Origin: Collinsella tanakaei
Lineage (GTDB): Bacteria > Actinomycetota > Coriobacteriia > Coriobacteriales > Coriobacteriaceae
NCBI RefSeq assembly: GCF_016900375.1
Contig: NZ_JACJKB010000011.1
Span: 30,226 to 94,225 of the forward strand
Reading direction: 5' to 3'
Length of the DNA: 64,000 nt
Shown here in pieces: positions 17,472 through 26,463 of this stretch. The notes beneath the pieces were generated by a model. The model worked only from the letters and a program-made list of their open reading frames with translations. It did no database searches and had not been told where the DNA came from. Positions within the stretch are counted from its first letter, which is position 1, and each line of letters opens with the position of its first letter. The position numbers were made by a program, and so were the translations under genes.

Positions 17472-18407
17472 CTACAGCTCGGAGATCTCCACCGCGCTGT
17501 GGATCTCGTCCCACTTGTCCATGACCAAGTGGCCGGTCTGCGGATCCATGGCGTTGAGCGTGCCGCAGGTGTTGCCGCAGCGCAGGACCTCCTCGTCATC
17601 GGCACCGGCGGCGATGGCATGCGCGAAGCCGGCGATGGTGGAGTCGCCCGAGCCCGTCGCGTTCACGCACTCGATGCGCGGGGCCTTCGCGCGCAGCACG
17701 CGGCCGCCATGGAAGGCGACCGAGCCGGCGGCGCCCATGCTCACGACAACCCAGTCGATGTCGGCGAAGCGCTCATCGGCCGCGAGCGCAGCCTGGAGCT
17801 CAGAGAGCTCGTCGGGGGTGAAGCTCGTGCCCAGAAGGTCGTTGATCTCGGTGAGGTTGGGCTTCACGAGCGTCGGCTTGACCTCAGCGTCGAGGGCGGC
17901 GTCGAGGGCGGCACCCGAGGTGTCGAGCAGCACGGGGACGTTCTTCTCGGCCGCGATGGCCACGAGGCGCGCGTAGGTGTCGGCGGGCACGCCCTTGGGC
18001 AGCGAGCCCGACAGCGTCACGCAGGACGCGTCCGACACGAGGTCGGTGTAGTTGCCCACGAAGGCCTCGAGCTCCTCGGCGCTCACCACAGGACCGCTCT
18101 CCAGAAGCTCGGTCTGGTTGCCGTCGTGCAGCAGCGCGATGCAGGTGCGCGACTCGCCGGCGATGGGCGTGAAGCGGTGGGTGATCCCGTCGGCATCCAT
18201 GAGCTCACCCAAATAGGCGCCGGAATGGCCACCGAGCAGGCCCGTCGCCACGATGTCATCGCCCAGCTGGACGAGCACGCGGCTCACGTTCAGGCCCTTA
18301 CCGCCCGCCGTCTTGGCGGGAACCACGCGATTGACGTCGTCGACGATCAGGTGATCGACCGTGTAGCGCGTGTCGATCGAGGGGTTCATGGTAACGGTGA
18401 GAATCAT
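17472..18407 (-). CDS. PfkB-family hexose-phosphate kinase (1-phosphofructokinase or tagatose-6-phosphate kinase)
   Basis: 311 residues of the FruK/LacC branch. It starts MILTVTMNPSIDT and has TAGGKGLNVSRVL, LSGSLPKGVP and the anion-hole motif NATGSGDSTIAGFAHA with the catalytic Asp. FruK makes fructose-1,6-bisphosphate from the 1-phosphate; LacC makes tagatose-1,6-bisphosphate from tagatose-6-phosphate. The two are hard to distinguish, but no fructose PTS is adjacent and AgaS/NagA are 3-4 kb away, so tagatose-6-phosphate is favoured. AAAGGGATGG lies before the start; an in-frame ATG two codons upstream is also possible. It is divergent from galM. Confidence 0.9.
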   Translation of the reverse strand: MILTVTMNPSIDTRYTVDHLIVDDVNRVVPAKTAGGKGLNVSRVLVQLGDDIVATGLLGGHSGAYLGELMDADGITHRFTPIAGESRTCIALLHDGNQTELLESGPVVSAEELEAFVGNYTDLVSDASCVTLSGSLPKGVPADTYARLVAIAAEKNVPVLLDTSGAALDAALDAEVKPTLVKPNLTEINDLLGTSFTPDELSELQAALAADERFADIDWVVVSMGAAGSVAFHGGRVLRAKAPRIECVNATGSGDSTIAGFAHAIAAGADDEEVLRCGNTCGTLNAMDPQTGHLVMDKWDEIHSAVEISEL

Positions 18408-18683
18408 GTCCATCCCTTTCTTCTGGACAGGTGAACGCTCAGGAGGCCGCATACTTTACGTTCGTGCCGACCACCTGCGCCTATTGTAGCTCCAGGCTGC
18501 CGCGCGCCCATGCGCTACTCGGCGGACAGCGCCGCCGCATCCGCAAGCAAACGCAAGGACACCGGCGGAGGCAAGGCGTCTGCACCGCAAAAGAAATCGC
18601 ATATCACCGACCCCGCGCAAACTATCCCCCGCACCCCTCTATAATGGCGATATCGAATGCACAACATCCTGGAGGTAGCGCCC

Positions 18684-19739
18684 ATGATCACCGTAACTCC
18701 CTTCGGAACCGCGCCCGATGGCTCCGAGGTCTCCTGCTTCACCCTTGACGACGGCCACATCGCCGTGCGCGTCATGAACTTCGGCGCCACGGTGCTCGGT
18801 ATCGACGCCCCCGACGCCGCCGGCACCATGGCCGACGTCGTGCTCGGCTACGATACGCTCGACGGCTACGCCGCCCTCAATCCCTCGTGCTACGGCGCCA
18901 CCATCGCGCCGTCGGCCAACCGCATCGGCGGGGCGAAGCTCACCATCGACGGCACCGAGTGGAAGCTCCTTGCCAACGAAGGAGAGAACAACCTCCATAC
19001 CGACCTCGAGCACGCGCTGCACAAGCGCGTGTGGTCCGCCGAGGTCGACGAGGCGGCAAACACGGTTCGCATGTCGGCGACCCTCGCCCACGGCGAGCTC
19101 GGCCTTCCCGGCGAGCGCACCTTCACGGCGGAGTTCTCGCTCACGCCCGCCGGCGCCTTCCGCATCGCCTACACCTGCACGTCCGACCGCCGCACGTTCG
19201 TGAACATGACGAACCACACCTACTTCAACCTCGCCGGCCACGATGCCGGCTCCGTGCGCGACCAGGTGGTCTCCATCAACGCGTCGCAGATCGTCGAGCT
19301 GGGCCATGATTCCGTCTCGACCGGCAAGCTGCTCGATGTCGAGGGCACGCCGTTCGACTTCCGTAGCGCAAAGGCGCTCGGTGCCGATATCGACGCCGAC
19401 GACGAGCAGATCCGCATCGCCCACGGCTACGACCACTGCTTCTGCATCGATAACTTCTGGCCCTGCGGCCATCTGCGCCACGCCCTGCACGCGGTGGACC
19501 CCGTGAGCGGCCGCGCGCTCGACATCGCCATCACCGCTCCGGGCGCGCACCTGTACACCGGCAACTTCGTGGGCGACACGCACGCGAAGGCCGATGCCAC
19601 CTACGAGGTCAACGGCGGCTTCGCCTTCGAGCCGGAGTACTACCCCAACACGCCCAACATCCCGAGCTTCCCGCAGTGCTACTGCGGCCCGGGCTTCCCG
19701 TTCGAGAGCGTCATCGAGTACCGCTTCTCGACCATCTAG
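18684..19739 (+). CDS. galM: Aldose 1-epimerase (galactose mutarotase)
   Basis: Interconverts alpha and beta anomers of aldohexoses, linking exogenous galactose-type sugars to kinases. 351 residues. Visible features are the FGATVLGIDAPD N-terminal strand, APSANRIGGAKLTIDG, NNLHTD, the active-site His region MTNHTYFNLAGHD and the C-terminal FEPEYYPNTPNIPSFP, where the family's catalytic Glu is expected. The start at 18684 follows GGAGGTAG at ideal spacing; the upstream in-frame ATG has no such site. Its presence among GalNAc genes fits use of mucin sugars. Confidence 0.93.
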   Translation: MITVTPFGTAPDGSEVSCFTLDDGHIAVRVMNFGATVLGIDAPDAAGTMADVVLGYDTLDGYAALNPSCYGATIAPSANRIGGAKLTIDGTEWKLLANEGENNLHTDLEHALHKRVWSAEVDEAANTVRMSATLAHGELGLPGERTFTAEFSLTPAGAFRIAYTCTSDRRTFVNMTNHTYFNLAGHDAGSVRDQVVSINASQIVELGHDSVSTGKLLDVEGTPFDFRSAKALGADIDADDEQIRIAHGYDHCFCIDNFWPCGHLRHALHAVDPVSGRALDIAITAPGAHLYTGNFVGDTHAKADATYEVNGGFAFEPEYYPNTPNIPSFPQCYCGPGFPFESVIEYRFSTI

Positions 19740-19768
19740 CATCCAAGCAACCGAATCTCGACATACAC

Positions 19769-19808
19769 AGCGCGCCCGGACAATATCCGTCCGAGCGCGC
19801 TTTCGTTT
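19769..19808 (+). terminator. Terminator of galM
   Basis: AGCGCGC and CGGAC arms pair with GTCCG and GCGCGCT, followed by TTTCGTTT, 30 bp after the galM stop. Confidence 0.75.
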
Positions 19809-19835
19809 GGCGCATTGTACAAGTTCGGGAGATAG

Positions 19836-19865
19836 CACGAAGCCCGGCGGCAACCGGGCTTCGTG
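19836..19865. terminator. Extra hairpin between galM and nagA
   Basis: Perfect 12-bp stem CACGAAGCCCGG and complement with a 6-base loop. No T-run. It may back up termination from either side. Confidence 0.45.
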
Positions 19866-19972
19866 AATCGAAATAACCTGCGCCGCCCGCACACACCTTA
19901 ACCAAAGGACGGGCTTTGCCGGCATGCTTAGTGTACCACCGGAAACAGCCTCTTATACAAGCTACAGCGTAC

Positions 19973-20006
19973 AAAAGGCGGCGGCCCGCCGAAGCGAGCC
20001 GCCGCC
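19973..20006 (-). terminator. Terminator of nagA
   Basis: 9-bp stem GGCGGCGGC / GCCGCCGCC followed on the minus strand by TTTT, 27 bp after the nagA stop. Confidence 0.65.
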
Positions 20007-20032
20007 CAAACAAGCTGTCGCGCGCGCAGCGT

Positions 20033-21202
20033 CTACGCGTTGACCGAAACGCCGCCGACGTAGGTGTCGTTCAGCGTGAGGTCGTTGTTGAAAAACGTCA
20101 TGTCCGCCGCGCGGCCGGGCAGGATGAAGCCCACCTTGTCGTCGACGTGCGCGGAGCGGGCCGCCACCTCGGTGGCCATACGGATGGCCTGCTCGGCCGT
20201 GACGATCTGCCAATCGACGACGTTCTTCACGCCCTGGGCGAGCGTGAGCACGGAGCCCGCGATCGAACCGGTCGTGCCGTCCTCGAGTAGCAGGTAGCAC
20301 AGGCCGCCCTTCATGACGACGGGCAGGCCGCCGGACATGTACTCGCCCTCGGGCATGCCGCCGCAGCCGAGGCAGTCGGTGATCAGCACGGTGTGCTGCC
20401 AGCCCTTAGCGGTCACGAGCGCCTTGATGGCAGCGGGCACCACATGGCGGCCGTCGCAGATGATCTCGGCATAGGTGCCGTTGGTGGTCATGGCGGCACC
20501 GGTCACACCCGGGTCGCGGTGATGCAGGCCGCGCTGGCCGTTATAGGTGTGAACGAAGCAGGTGGCACCGGCGTTCACCGCGGCGAGCGTCTCGTCGTAG
20601 GTCGCGTCGGAGTGGCCGATGGAGGTCACGACGCCCTTGGCCGCAAGCGCGGAGATATAGGCGCACGCGCCCTCCTTCTCCGCCGCGAGCGCGCTCTTGA
20701 CGATGCGGCCGCCGGCCTTCTCCTGCCACATGTCGAAGACCTCGACGGTGGGCTCGATCAGATAGGCGGGGTTCTGGGCGCCGACGTGCTTCATGGTGAA
20801 GAACGGGCCCTCGAGGTAGATACCGGGGATGCGGGCACCGACGAAGTCATCGCCGCGCGTCTCGTCGGCCTCGGCGATGGCCGCGCACTGCTGGCCGATG
20901 CGCTCGGGGTCGTCGGTGAAGGTCGTGGGGATCCACGCCGTGGTGCCGCGGCGCGCGAGCTCGACGCTCGAGGCGTTGATGCCCGCCGGGTCGCAATCGG
21001 TGGTGGCGTGGTTGTAGAAGCCGTGGATGTGGGTGTCCACGAGGCCGGGCGCCACCGTGCAGCCGGTGTAATCGCGAATCTCGCATGCCGGCTCCTCGGC
21101 GGTCCAGCTGCCGAACACGCCGTCCTCGACCATGAGGTAGCCGCCCTGCATCATCGCGCCAGGCAGGACGAAACGGTCGGCCTTGATTGCAAACGTGCCC
21201 AT
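20033..21202 (-). CDS. nagA: N-acetylglucosamine/galactosamine-6-phosphate deacetylase
   Basis: 389 residues of the amidohydrolase family. It removes acetate from an N-acetylhexosamine-6-phosphate. Metal and active-site motifs: APGLVDTHIHGF, the LEGPFF Glu, SIGHSDAT, VHTYNGQRGLHHRDPG and the catalytic Asp in LITDCLGCGG. The start at 21202 has AAAGGAG. It lies directly downstream of AgaS, so the GalNAc-specific role (AgaA) is more likely than GlcNAc, but the two cannot be separated from sequence. The 190-bp gap to agaS contains a GCGCCCGC / GCGGGCGC hairpin. Confidence 0.93.
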   Translation of the reverse strand: MGTFAIKADRFVLPGAMMQGGYLMVEDGVFGSWTAEEPACEIRDYTGCTVAPGLVDTHIHGFYNHATTDCDPAGINASSVELARRGTTAWIPTTFTDDPERIGQQCAAIAEADETRGDDFVGARIPGIYLEGPFFTMKHVGAQNPAYLIEPTVEVFDMWQEKAGGRIVKSALAAEKEGACAYISALAAKGVVTSIGHSDATYDETLAAVNAGATCFVHTYNGQRGLHHRDPGVTGAAMTTNGTYAEIICDGRHVVPAAIKALVTAKGWQHTVLITDCLGCGGMPEGEYMSGGLPVVMKGGLCYLLLEDGTTGSIAGSVLTLAQGVKNVVDWQIVTAEQAIRMATEVAARSAHVDDKVGFILPGRAADMTFFNNDLTLNDTYVGGVSVNA

Positions 21203-21391
21203 GAATGCTCCTTTCGAGCGTGAGGCGTGGGTGGTCGGGTATCGAGATCGCCTCGCATCTCGCCCGCTCCATACAGGTTGCGCCCGCCCGCCACATACGG
21301 CGAAGCGGGCGCTTGCATAGGTTCCGGTGCCGTCGCACCGAATCAGGGCGTCCTTCGGACCGACGGTCCTACAGACGCCCCGCAATAACGT

Positions 21392-22549
21392 TTAGGCCCA
21401 GGGATGGATGGTGACGCCCTTGACCACGCGGTTGACCGTGCCGCTGGGGCTCGGCGTATCGGGCGTGTTGCCCACGCGCACGGAGTTGAGCAGACTCACG
21501 GTCTGACCGACCATGATGAAGGGAAGCGCCAGATAGCCCTCGGGCAGCGCCTCGTAGCCCTCGAAGGTAAAGGAGGTGTGGCCGAAGGCGGTCTCGCCCG
21601 CCTGCTGGACGGCGATGGTTTTCATGGCGATGCCGTCACCGTTGATCTCCTCGAGGATGTCGAGGTCGTACTGGCGGGTGTAGGCGTCGTTGTTCACGAA
21701 GACGAAGACGAGGGTCTTGTCGTCAACGAAGGACTTCGGTCCGTGGCGATAGCCCATCGAGGTATCCCACGAGGTGGCCACGAGGCCGTGCGCAAGCTCG
21801 AGGATCTTGAGCTGGGCCTCCTGGGCGAGGCCGCCGAAGGAGCCGGAACCCAGATAGGTCACGCGGTTGAAGTCGCACGCCAGGAAGTCGGCGATCTCGG
21901 CCTCGCGGGCGACGACCTCCTCGCCCATCTTGGCCGCGGCCTCGACCCAAGTGGCCTTCTGGTCCTCGGGCGAGCAGTCGAACAGCAGCATGGAGATGAG
22001 CGACATGCAGGAGTAGCTGCCGGTCATCGCGAAGCCCTGGTCGTTGGCGCGCGGGATGAGGATGGTGTAGGCGTTCGGGTCGTCAGCGGACTCGACAGCG
22101 AGCTTGCCCTCGGGGGCGCAGGTGATGTTCAGGAACTTGATGTTCTTCACGACCTTGCGGGCGACGTCCACGGCAGCCAGGCTCTCGGGGCTGTTGCCGG
22201 AGCGGGCGAAGGACACGAGCACGGTCGGGTCCTCGGGGCGCAGAAAGTCGAGCGGCGCGGACACGATATCGGTCGTGGCGATGGGCTTGAAGTCAAACGC
22301 ATCGGTGTCGCCGGCATGACGCAGATAGGGCGCCACGGTATCGCCGACGTAGTCGGAGGTGCCTGCGCCGGCGAAGACGACGCTCACGCGGCCGAGCTCC
22401 TTGAGGTCGGCGAGGAAGGCCTCGACGGCCTCCTTGTTCTCCTTGTAGATATTGAACGCATCGCGCCACAGGTCGGGCTGCTGCTTGATCTCTGCGGTGG
22501 TGATGTGGGCTCCGAGGGACTTGAGTTCCTCTAGATCCTTCTCGAACAT
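21392..22549 (-). CDS. agaS: AgaS-like galactosamine-6-phosphate deaminase/isomerase (SIS domains)
   Basis: 385 residues with two SIS phosphosugar-binding domains. Motifs are VVFAGAGTSDYVGD, LVSFARSGNSPESL, FAMTGSYSCMSLI and YLGSGSFGGLAQEAQLK, all in the AgaS order. AgaS converts galactosamine-6-phosphate to tagatose-6-phosphate with release of ammonia. The start at 22549 has AAAGGAG at good spacing. It is flanked by nagA and a GntR regulator with a mannose-family PTS upstream, the normal setting of GalNAc utilisation loci. A fructosamine deglycase role is the main alternative but fits the neighbours less well. Confidence 0.88.
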   Translation of the reverse strand: MFEKDLEELKSLGAHITTAEIKQQPDLWRDAFNIYKENKEAVEAFLADLKELGRVSVVFAGAGTSDYVGDTVAPYLRHAGDTDAFDFKPIATTDIVSAPLDFLRPEDPTVLVSFARSGNSPESLAAVDVARKVVKNIKFLNITCAPEGKLAVESADDPNAYTILIPRANDQGFAMTGSYSCMSLISMLLFDCSPEDQKATWVEAAAKMGEEVVAREAEIADFLACDFNRVTYLGSGSFGGLAQEAQLKILELAHGLVATSWDTSMGYRHGPKSFVDDKTLVFVFVNNDAYTRQYDLDILEEINGDGIAMKTIAVQQAGETAFGHTSFTFEGYEALPEGYLALPFIMVGQTVSLLNSVRVGNTPDTPSPSGTVNRVVKGVTIHPWA

Positions 22550-22702
22550 GTTTGCTCCTTTGCTGTCCGTTGGGCCCGAGTCCCGTATCCCGGGCAATGC
22601 GGTATGCGGGACGGACCCGAGCGTCCCCGTACGTATCGGCATGGCCGGCTGGCATCCGCCGTCCGGCATGCGATCGGGCCTGTTCCGCATATCGGCGCTG
22701 CT

Positions 22703-23437
22703 CTATCCTTCCGCTCGATAGTGGTAGATCTTGTACTTGAACTGGTCGGCGCGAGCCACCGACAGCGTGTACTCGATGATCTCGTTGCCCATGTCGTAGG
22801 TCGTTCTCACCAGATCGAGCACCGGGGCGCCTTCTCCGATGCCCAGCAGATGGGCGTCGGCGGGACGTGCGATGCTCGCGAAGAACTCCTCCTCCGCCAC
22901 GCGGATCTTCTCGTGGAAGTCGACCTCGATCACGTGGTAGAGCGATGCGTTCTCGAGCTGAGGACGTTTGAGCGACATGAACTTACGCACAGGCAGATAC
23001 GTGCGCTCGACCATCATCGGCATGCCGTCGGCAATCCTCAGGCGCTTGATCTTGAAGAGCTTGTCGCCGATGCGGGCCCGGAGGTTCTCCGCCAGGTTCT
23101 TATCGGCCTCGATCTCGGCAAACTCCAAGATGGTCGTCATGGGCTCGCGGCCCATCTCGCGCATCTGCTCGGTGAAGCTGTACGTCTGGGAAAGGTTCGT
23201 GGTCTGCACCGAGCGGTCGGCGACGAACGTTCCGCGGCCATGCTGGCGGACCACGAGACCCAAGCGCTCGAGCTCCTGTAGCGCCAGACGCACCGTCGTG
23301 CGCGACAGACCGTAGTGCTTGGAGAGGTCGCGCTCGGAGGGCATCAGGTCGCCCGGGCGATATTCATGCTCGATCTTCTCGGTCAGAATATCGACGAGCT
23401 GGTCGTACAGCGGCTGTTTGCGAGCCCCCATGGCCAT
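22703..23437 (-). CDS. GntR/HutC-family regulator with UTRA domain
   Basis: About 244 residues. The N-terminal winged helix (LYDQLVDILTEKIEHEYRPG, then LMPSERDLSKHYGLSRTTVR) is GntR type, and the C-terminal UTRA domain has the usual FKIKRLRIADGMPMMVERTY. Relatives (NagR/YvoA, DasR, AgaR2-like) sense amino-sugar phosphates. It stands between the PTS operon and agaS/nagA and probably represses both; a GGTAGTAACC site upstream of the PTS fits the operator type. GGAGGG precedes the start at 23437; an ATG two codons later is also usable. Confidence 0.92.
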   Translation of the reverse strand: MAMGARKQPLYDQLVDILTEKIEHEYRPGDLMPSERDLSKHYGLSRTTVRLALQELERLGLVVRQHGRGTFVADRSVQTTNLSQTYSFTEQMREMGREPMTTILEFAEIEADKNLAENLRARIGDKLFKIKRLRIADGMPMMVERTYLPVRKFMSLKRPQLENASLYHVIEVDFHEKIRVAEEEFFASIARPADAHLLGIGEGAPVLDLVRTTYDMGNEIIEYTLSVARADQFKYKIYHYRAEG

Positions 23438-23543
23438 ATGAGCCACCCTCCTTCTCGTAGACGTGCGGGTGCAACAACCGGGAAAGATTCTGCGTGAGTC
23501 GCAGGGCAAAATCTACCCCGGCTATTTCACCTCAGCGATGAAG

Positions 23544-23582
23544 AAAAAGGCCGCGTCCCGAAACGAGTACGGGGCGCGGCCT
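23544..23582 (-). terminator. Terminator of mannose-family PTS operon
   Basis: AGGCCGCG/CGCGGCCT stem extended by CCCG/CGGG, followed by TTTTTC on the minus strand, 64 bp after the IID stop. Confidence 0.85.
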
Positions 23583-23645
23583 AGCAATCAGGCGAGGTTG
23601 GTTGGGGCGCACGACCGCGCGGTGCGCGCCCCTAGAAAACCTTGC

Positions 23646-24719
23646 TTACCCCCAGAGGTTGATCATGGGGAGGGCGCCCACGATGCCGATGATGAGCAGC
23701 AGGACGATGCCCTTGATCGGCGTGAAGTTGTGCTTCGCGAACAGGAAGTAAAGCAGAAGCACGAGCGCCAGCGGGACGAGCTTGGGCAGCACGGAGTCGA
23801 GCGTGGAGGCCACGGAGTAGGAAACCGGAGTCTCGGTGACCTCAGCGTAGGTCACGGAGCTCATGCCGTTGCCAAGATCGGTGATGCCGGTCTCGACGGC
23901 GTTGCCGTCAGCGTCAGCGGCGGAAAGCGCGTTGCCGTCCATGTCGGAAATGGCAAGCGTACCGGCCTCAGCGGTGTCGGTGTCGACGGCGAGGTCAGCG
24001 AAGTTCTCCGCATCCTCGTTGGAGACGACGACGGTGTGGGCGACCAGGCCACGGGTGGTGCCGTTGGGGATCGTGAGGTTGATCTGGGTGGCACCCATGG
24101 TGACGGTCAGGCAGCCGACGACGAAGACGCCGAGGATGGAAGCGGCGCGGGTGAAGGCCTGCATGTTGGCGGTCAGCGCGTCGATGGCGCCGGTGCCGAC
24201 ACGGTAGGACCAGTTCATCAGGCCGAAGCGGCACGCAGCCTGAGCGATGTTGAAGATCACCAGGAAGATGATCGGTGCCGCGATGTTGCCGGCGATGGCC
24301 ATGTTCGAGGTGATGCCGGCCGTGATGGGCACGAGCGTCAGCCAGAACAGAGCGTCGCCGATGCCGCCCAGCGGCGAGGCCGCGGAAATGCGGACGGCGC
24401 GGATGGTCTGGGTATCAACCTTGTTCTGCTCGAGGGAGAGAACGATACCCATAACGAACGTAACCAGGAAGGGGTGCGTGTTGATGAAGTCCAGGTTGTG
24501 GTACATCGACGCAGCAAGGTCCTTCTTGTTGGTGTGGACCTTCTCCAGGCCCGGGATCATGGCAAAGAGCCAGCCGCCGGACTGCATGGTCTCGTAGTTG
24601 AACGAGGACTGGAGCCAGTAGGAGCGCAGGGCCATGCGATTCAGAGTCTTCTGGTCGACCTGCGGAGCAGGGGTCAGATCCTCATAGCGCTCGGGGACAA
24701 CGAACTCATTAGATGCCAT
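23646..24719 (-). CDS. PTS mannose-family IID component with enlarged loop
   Basis: 357 residues; the usual IID is 270-300. It is the membrane-associated partner of IIC. Family features are LNRMALRSYWLQSSFNYE, a GWLFAMIPGLEK segment, NTHPFLVTFVMGIVLSLEQ and SPLGGIGDALFW. Between residues 217 and 300, just before the final hydrophobic segments, there is an acidic insert rich in Asp, Ala, Thr and Val where ManZ has only about 30 residues. The start at 24719 follows GGAGGTGA and lies inside the end of the IIC gene, so the genes overlap by 11 bp. Likely GalNAc or galactosamine permease subunit. Confidence 0.93.
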   Translation of the reverse strand: MASNEFVVPERYEDLTPAPQVDQKTLNRMALRSYWLQSSFNYETMQSGGWLFAMIPGLEKVHTNKKDLAASMYHNLDFINTHPFLVTFVMGIVLSLEQNKVDTQTIRAVRISAASPLGGIGDALFWLTLVPITAGITSNMAIAGNIAAPIIFLVIFNIAQAACRFGLMNWSYRVGTGAIDALTANMQAFTRAASILGVFVVGCLTVTMGATQINLTIPNGTTRGLVAHTVVVSNEDAENFADLAVDTDTAEAGTLAISDMDGNALSAADADGNAVETGITDLGNGMSSVTYAEVTETPVSYSVASTLDSVLPKLVPLALVLLLYFLFAKHNFTPIKGIVLLLIIGIVGALPMINLWG

Positions 24720-25506
24720 CGGTGAAGTCACCTCCGTCAGCAACAGCGCCCTTCAGCTCGGTCTGCTGCTGGAAGTCCCAGAAGGCGATGCCGAAGCCGA
24801 TAAGGGTGAGGATGAGCAGCGCGGGGCCGGCGATGGCCTCGATGTTGCTCGCGATCAGGGCAAGGCCGAAGCCCATGAAGAAGAAGCCCCACATATCGCG
24901 GTTCATCATGATCTTGAGCAGGATGGCGAAGCCGACGAACTTCATCATGTTGCCAGCCTGGGACAGACCGGTGTTCAGCCAATCAGGAATGGCGTCGACG
25001 ATCTGCTGACCAACGGCCAGACCACCGATGAAGAACAGGGTCACGATGACGGCGAAGATCAGGCCGAGAATGCACTCGGAGACGATCGTCCACTTCGTGA
25101 CGGCCTTGGTGTCGGCCTTCTCGGCAGCAGCGCGGAAGAACTCAAGCAGCGGAGCACGGAGCGTGAAGAACAGGGTCACGCCGTACTGGCCGAGGAGCGC
25201 GAACGGGATCGCGGTGGCAACGGCCATGTCCGGATCCATGTCGAGCGTGCAAGCGAAGATAGCAGCCATGATGCCGCCGATGACCGCGTTGGGCGGCTGG
25301 GCACCTCCGATCGGCATGTTACCGATGGTCATGAGCTGGTAGGTACCGCCAACGACGAGACCAGTGTTGATGTCGCCGAGGATGGCGCCGATGATGGCAC
25401 CGGTGACGATAGGCTGGTACAGCGACTCAAGGAAGTCGAACTGGTCGATAGCCGCAACAAAGGTGACCAAGAAGACCAACGCGATCTGAACAGCATTAAC
25501 GTCCAT
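24709..25506 (-). CDS. PTS mannose-family IIC permease
   Basis: 265 residues, multi-pass membrane subunit forming the sugar pore. Motifs: GAIIGAILGDINTGLVVGG, YQLMTIGNMPIGGAQPPN, and several hydrophobic helices. It works with IID in membrane transport; IIB phosphorylates the incoming sugar at C6. The set IIA-YajC-IIB-IIC-IID is transcribed as one operon. Together with agaS, nagA and the PfkB kinase the best guess is N-acetylgalactosamine, but mannose-family PTS specificity cannot be read directly. Confidence 0.93.
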   Translation of the reverse strand: MDVNAVQIALVFLVTFVAAIDQFDFLESLYQPIVTGAIIGAILGDINTGLVVGGTYQLMTIGNMPIGGAQPPNAVIGGIMAAIFACTLDMDPDMAVATAIPFALLGQYGVTLFFTLRAPLLEFFRAAAEKADTKAVTKWTIVSECILGLIFAVIVTLFFIGGLAVGQQIVDAIPDWLNTGLSQAGNMMKFVGFAILLKIMMNRDMWGFFFMGFGLALIASNIEAIAGPALLILTLIGFGIAFWDFQQQTELKGAVADGGDFTDGI

Positions 25507-25593
25507 CTATGCTCCTCCTTTCAAAATGTTCTCATTACGAACGGTTTCGTACACGCGCACGGCCACATGCAACCGTACGCAGAGGATGAGCTC

Positions 25594-26076
25594 TTAGGCA
25601 AAGAGCTTGTTGACATCCTCAACCGGCGTGCTCGGAACACGCCTGATCTCCAGTTCCACCCCCAAATCCTGAAGCTCCTTGAAAGCGGCGACGTCGGCGT
25701 CGTCAACGGCGACCGTCGTTGCAACCTGCCGCTTCCCCTCCGACATGTGCATGTTGCCGATGTTGACCTTCTTTATAGGCACTCCACCCTTGACGAGCGT
25801 CAGCACGTCCTGCGGAGTCTCGGCCACGATGAAGATCTTCTGCTTGGGCGACGCCTTCGAGATGATGTCGATGGTGTGCTGCAGAGAGAAGAAACGGGTG
25901 GCGACGCCGGCCGGGGCCGCCATCTTCATGAGGTTCTGACGCATGGAGTTGTTCGAAACCTCGTCGTTGGCAACGAGGATCAGGTTGGCGCCCAGCGTGG
26001 AGTTCCACTGCGTGGCGACCTGACCATGGATCAGACGGTTATCGATACGGGTAAGGAGAATGTTGGGCTCTGCCAT
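25594..26076 (-). CDS. PTS mannose-family IIB component
   Basis: 160 residues. The phosphorylated His is in LTRIDNRLIHGQVATQW at about residue 17. It takes phosphate from IIA and passes it to the sugar during transport. The C-terminal half (NIGNMHMSEGKRQVATTVAV) is typical of IIB(Man). AAAGGATG precedes the start at 26076. A 100-bp gap upstream contains a small GGGCG/CGCCC hairpin that may reduce expression between operon segments. Confidence 0.94.
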   Translation of the reverse strand: MAEPNILLTRIDNRLIHGQVATQWNSTLGANLILVANDEVSNNSMRQNLMKMAAPAGVATRFFSLQHTIDIISKASPKQKIFIVAETPQDVLTLVKGGVPIKKVNIGNMHMSEGKRQVATTVAVDDADVAAFKELQDLGVELEIRRVPSTPVEDVNKLFA

Positions 26077-26178
26077 GTTCGTACGCATCCTTTCTCTGCT
26101 GGCGTATCTGCCTTTACGTACACGTACAACGTTTCTCACACGGGCGCGGACGCCCAAGAAAAACCTGAGTGGGTTCGG

Positions 26179-26463
26179 CTACTTCTCGATCTCCTGGATC
26201 GCGTAGCGCGAGACGTCCAGAACGGCACCGGAACGGACCTTCACCTCGACGACATCGCCGTTGATGCTCTTCACCGTGCCGAAGATGCCGCCTCCGAACA
26301 TCACCTTCTGACCGGGGGCGAGTTCGGTGTGGACCTCCTTGAAGTACTCGCGCTTCTTCTTGAGGCCGATCTGGGTCCAGATGATGTACACCACACCCAT
26401 GATGGCCAGAAGGATCAGAAGCGCCACCGAGGAGGCGAGGACGTCCTGGAGAAAGCCGTCCAT
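26179..26463 (-). CDS. yajC: YajC-family membrane protein in PTS operon
   Basis: 94 residues with one N-terminal membrane helix (SVALLILLAIMGVVYIIWTQIG), then KKKREYFKEVHTELAPGQKV and a small beta domain (FGGGIFGTVKSINGD). This is the YajC pattern. YajC is classically part of the SecDF accessory complex, but YajC-like proteins recur inside mannose-family PTS operons, where the role is not settled. Its start overlaps the IIA stop by one base, so it is translated with IIA. Confidence 0.85.
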   Translation of the reverse strand: MDGFLQDVLASSVALLILLAIMGVVYIIWTQIGLKKKREYFKEVHTELAPGQKVMFGGGIFGTVKSINGDVVEVKVRSGAVLDVSRYAIQEIEK

